Assembly (NCBI GenBank): GCA_012295275.1
Contig: CM022679.1
Location: 5,432,657 to 5,442,656, forward strand
Origin: Chrysomallon squamiferum
Taxonomy: Eukaryota > Mollusca > Gastropoda > Neomphalida > Peltospiridae
DNA length: 10,000 bases
Direction of reading: 5' to 3'
Every line of letters starts with the position of its first letter. Within the stretch, counting starts at the first letter, position 1. Shown in pieces: positions 7,798 to 10,000 of this stretch. The notes under the pieces were generated by a model. It was given only the letters and a program-made list of their open reading frames with translations. It made no database searches and was not told where the DNA came from. A program made the translations under genes and the position numbers.

Positions 7798-8005
7798 ACG
7801 GATTTCCATGGGAAAAAGATAAAATCTAAAGATAAAAAAGACACACAGAAGAAAACGAGAAATGGAAATAAAGAAAGATGAAAAAAAAAGGACGAAAAAC
7901 AAAAATAGAATGCAAGAGAAGGAAAAAAGAAAGAAAGAAAACAAGAAACTAGAAGGAATACAAAGCTGACGAAATAAAAAATGAAAATAAAATCAAATCA
8001 ACGAA
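7798..8005. repeat. A/G-rich low-complexity stretch
   Basis: A purine-rich GAAA, AAAG and AAAAC region without a clean period. No gene is visible in it. Confidence 0.65.
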
Positions 8006-8134
8006 CGAAAAATCTAATACGTATATATGCAATTATTTAAATTATTTAAAGGCAACACCAGTTTATTAAATACATTCTGACGTTTTCAAAGCTAAATTAA
8101 AACAAAAACATCTTACAGAAAGTTTTTTTATAAG

Positions 8135-8260
8135 CGCCGGGCAAGACACTGTTTCTCAAAAGGGGAAACCATCGGCATTTTCTAAAATCAGTGTTAGGAC
8201 ATGACCGCTGGCATTCGTCAGCTCGGAGCTAAAACATAGTCACTGATCATTAGTCGTCGA
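8135..8260. mobile_element. Possible SINE-tail-like fragment
   Basis: CCGGGCAAGACACTGTTTCTC at 8138-8158 resembles the GGGCAAGACACTT motif common in the 3' domains of several metazoan SINE families. The remainder is not recognised, and no box A/B pair or A-rich tail was found nearby. Weak evidence, from memory of the motif only. Confidence 0.22.
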
Positions 8261-8448
8261 ACTAGACCCAATCTCCCACGCTTCCTATTAAATCGACTGA
8301 TACACTGACAAGCCGCTGCTTTGGGCATAAAGGATTCTCTTAAGACAAACAGTCATGGATTGTGCCTGCGAATTTAATCTAGTTCTTGTTATACTGAAAT
8401 ACAGCCACATAACTAACTGGGACTACTGCTTGTCCTCGCAAATCTCAC

Positions 8449-8564
8449 GTCTGCGGTTTTGGTGGATAAAGAGAACTTTGGACGTTATGGGATACTTGTT
8501 TGACGACATCTTTGTTTACGGCTTCATCAAAAGCCATTAAACGTGCCACTGTCGTGCCAAGTGA
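8449..8564 (-). CDS. Possible exon on the minus strand, product unknown
   Basis: A minus-strand open frame reads SLGTTVARLMAFDEAVNKD, then VVKQVSHNVQSSLYPPKPQ, and ends at CAGAC|GTGAGA, a good donor. Acceptor choices are CCCACGAG (exon from 8564) or GGCACGACAG (exon from 8548), with a pyrimidine-rich stretch (TTTTTCTAC...CCCTCCTTTC) upstream. Amino-acid composition is protein-like and CpG is raised. The exon would end after two bases of a codon, so it cannot splice directly to the phase-0 acceptor at 3132; an intervening exon would be needed if it belonged to the cyclase gene. A plus-strand ATG frame (8355-8540, 61 codons) overlaps and is rated less likely because its composition is odd (rich in W, C, F and I). 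I recognise no family for either. Confidence 0.3.
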
Positions 8565-9225
8565 CTCGTGGGTTTATACGAAAGGAGGGATATAAAGTAG
8601 AAAAACGACCGATTAAAGCAAAAATATTCTAATCTACGTTTTTATAAAACTTGGAAATGGAGCTGATAGATACCCTTACGGAAAATTTAATCAAAGAATG
8701 GTTTCTCTGATCAAGACGGTGATAACGTTTGTGTAATTTCCAGCATACTAAATCCAGTGTAACCACCATTTCACATGATAAGACTATGAGATTCACTCGC
8801 TGGAATAACATTCTGTCTGGAAAGATGTTTGAACAATTTACCACTGTAGAGAGATGCTACCATTCTAGAAAGTGTTAAATGAGTATCTCATTCTCTCTTT
8901 CAATTACAACACTTTTCCAGTTATTTGTTCACGTTATAAGCTGATAAATGAAGGCAGATTCTAGCTGCGGTTCTGAGACAGCCCGGTGCGAAAATCTCAC
9001 AGCCATTTACTTATTGATTAGGATTGCTTTTGTCTCCTCAGACGAGTAATCCTTGATTTCTTTTACCAGTTTGTGAGACTCCTACTTAATACTGCAAATC
9101 TCAATAGAGGTTATGAATTGCAGCTTATTCAGTCTCGATAATACAAAATGTACAGTCCTTTAAAGAGCGCAAAATTCTATAGATATTTTTTAGTTTTGCC
9201 AAATAATATCCTTAAGCAATATGTT
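8565..9225. other. Non-coding stretch, nothing recognised
   Basis: One 71-codon minus-strand open frame (8629-8844) has no recognisable motif and no good splice signals, so it is treated as chance. The rest is unremarkable intronic or intergenic sequence. Confidence 0.5.
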
Positions 9226-9364
9226 TAGTCTCGATAAAGAAAATATTAGTGTCGATAAACAGCGTTGTCAGTGTCTACAAATTTTAGTATTATTTAATCT
9301 TTGTTGAAACTATTAGTCTCGATAAATCATAATATTAGTATCTATAAACAAAATTCTTAGATCT

Positions 9365-9461
<97 letters not shown>

Positions 9462-9590
9462 ATATCCAATATTAGCTGTCTTAATATTCGATATTAGTCT
9501 CTACAGATTATAATGTGTCTTGATAAATAATATTAGTCTCGATATACCATGCTGATCTAAATGGACGTTATTAGTCTCGATACAGAAATA
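9226..9590 (+). repeat. Decayed ~22-bp minisatellite (unit core ATTAGTCTCGATAAA)
   Basis: The core TAGTCTCGATA or close variants start at 9226, 9247, 9269, 9314, 9336, 9358, 9495, 9515, 9534 and 9572, with spacings mostly of 19-22 bp; a further lone copy is at 9130. Variants include TAGTGTCGATAAA, TAGTATCTATAAA and TGTCTTGATAAA. The array is split by the (GA)n tract at 9368-9456. No open frame runs through it. Confidence 0.8.
9368..9456. repeat. Long pure (GA)n microsatellite
   Basis: About 44 uninterrupted GA units. It begins inside a minisatellite unit (TTAGATCTCTTGAGAGAG) and ends at TTTCGATATCC, which looks like the remainder of a unit, so the tract seems to have expanded within the older array. 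Confidence 0.96.
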
Positions 9591-10000
9591 TCTTAATGCA
9601 ACCGACTGTGGCCGACTTCTGAATCGTTCGCGTTTCCGAGCATTAAGTACAGTTAATAACGTCGGCGTCATCGTTAAAGGTTGTTCCGTTAACAAGATAT
9701 GTTTACACTTTCCATGTTTGTCTCGCTCACCAACTCAATTAGACATTTTTGTTGGTCTTAGCACAACATGAATTAACGCTCCATCATCGAATTACGGTGT
9801 AATTTTGTACTTCACTGGGTAGAGGTTTCGTTTACTTCGGTGTTGCCCTTTTAATAACGTGTATTAATAATGATTATTACACGTATTGGAGCTGATGAAT
9901 AAGGTCATACAAAGTGCATGCTAAAGTTATGTTGCATCATCAGCTGAACGTCAAAGCGAATTACAAACACATTAGTAATAATTAATATTGATATTAATAA
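9591..10000. other. Non-coding stretch, nothing recognised
   Basis: A 64-codon minus-strand frame ending in this stretch starts with TTG and overlaps the minisatellite, so it is not credited. An imperfect palindrome with arms ACGTGT (9857-9862) and ACACGT (9879-9884) and inner AATAAT/ATTATT is present. The final 30 bases are TAA-rich. Confidence 0.5.

Noticed and set aside
8355-8540. 61-codon plus-strand ATG frame
   Set aside because: It overlaps the minus-strand exon candidate, which has a better composition and a donor site; the plus frame is rich in W, C, F and I and has no motif.
9501-9695. 64-codon minus-strand open frame
   Set aside because: It starts with TTG, and part of it is translated minisatellite; no family recognised.

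Overview
This is eukaryotic DNA, most likely from a lophotrochozoan and plausibly a cephalopod mollusc. It is AT-rich, packed with microsatellites (TC/GA, CA/TA, ATAC, GATA, AAT, AAAT, TTTTA, poly-T/A), carries relics of tRNA-derived retroposons, and its only recognisable coding sequence sits in short exons separated by kilobases of non-coding DNA. The taxon is inferred from style and was not tested by a search. No bacterial-type operon, phage, CRISPR array, rRNA or intact tRNA was seen.

The one confident gene lies on the minus strand. Two exons (3132 down to 2950, then 106 down to the window edge) have clean AG acceptors behind pyrimidine tracts; the donor of the first is also present. Both are phase 0. 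They join into a continuous 96-residue stretch of the extracellular ligand-binding (ANF-receptor, periplasmic-binding-protein-like) domain of a receptor guanylate cyclase. The kinase-homology and cyclase domains would lie beyond position 1. The start of the ligand-binding domain should lie at higher coordinates, but no recognisable exon for it was found, so most of 3133-10000 is either one large upstream intron or 5' flanking DNA.

Layout: 1-106 exon; 107-2949 intron with degenerate TATC-type sequence, a (TTTTA)n array and a cluster of tRNA-SINE-like relics; 2950-3132 exon; 3133-4375 ATAC repeats and a diverged direct duplication around a SINE-like relic; 4376-4800 GATA/GACA/GAAA tract; 5150-6200 CA/TA arrays and a 112-bp (TC)n tract; 6340-6610 AAT/AAAT and TTA arrays in inverted orientation; 6661-6695 a perfect 10-bp hairpin; 7085-7250 a CpG-rich island with a consensus CRE and a 44-codon ORF; 7400-7710 a possible signal-peptide-like ORF on the minus strand; 8449-8564 a possible minus-strand exon; 9226-9590 a decayed ~22-bp minisatellite split by an 89-bp (GA)n tract. 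The three candidate coding pieces between 7100 and 8600 are unproven and their strands are ambiguous.

No novel multi-gene system is visible. What deserves a second look is the partial receptor cyclase, the CRE-associated ORF, and the repeat structures.
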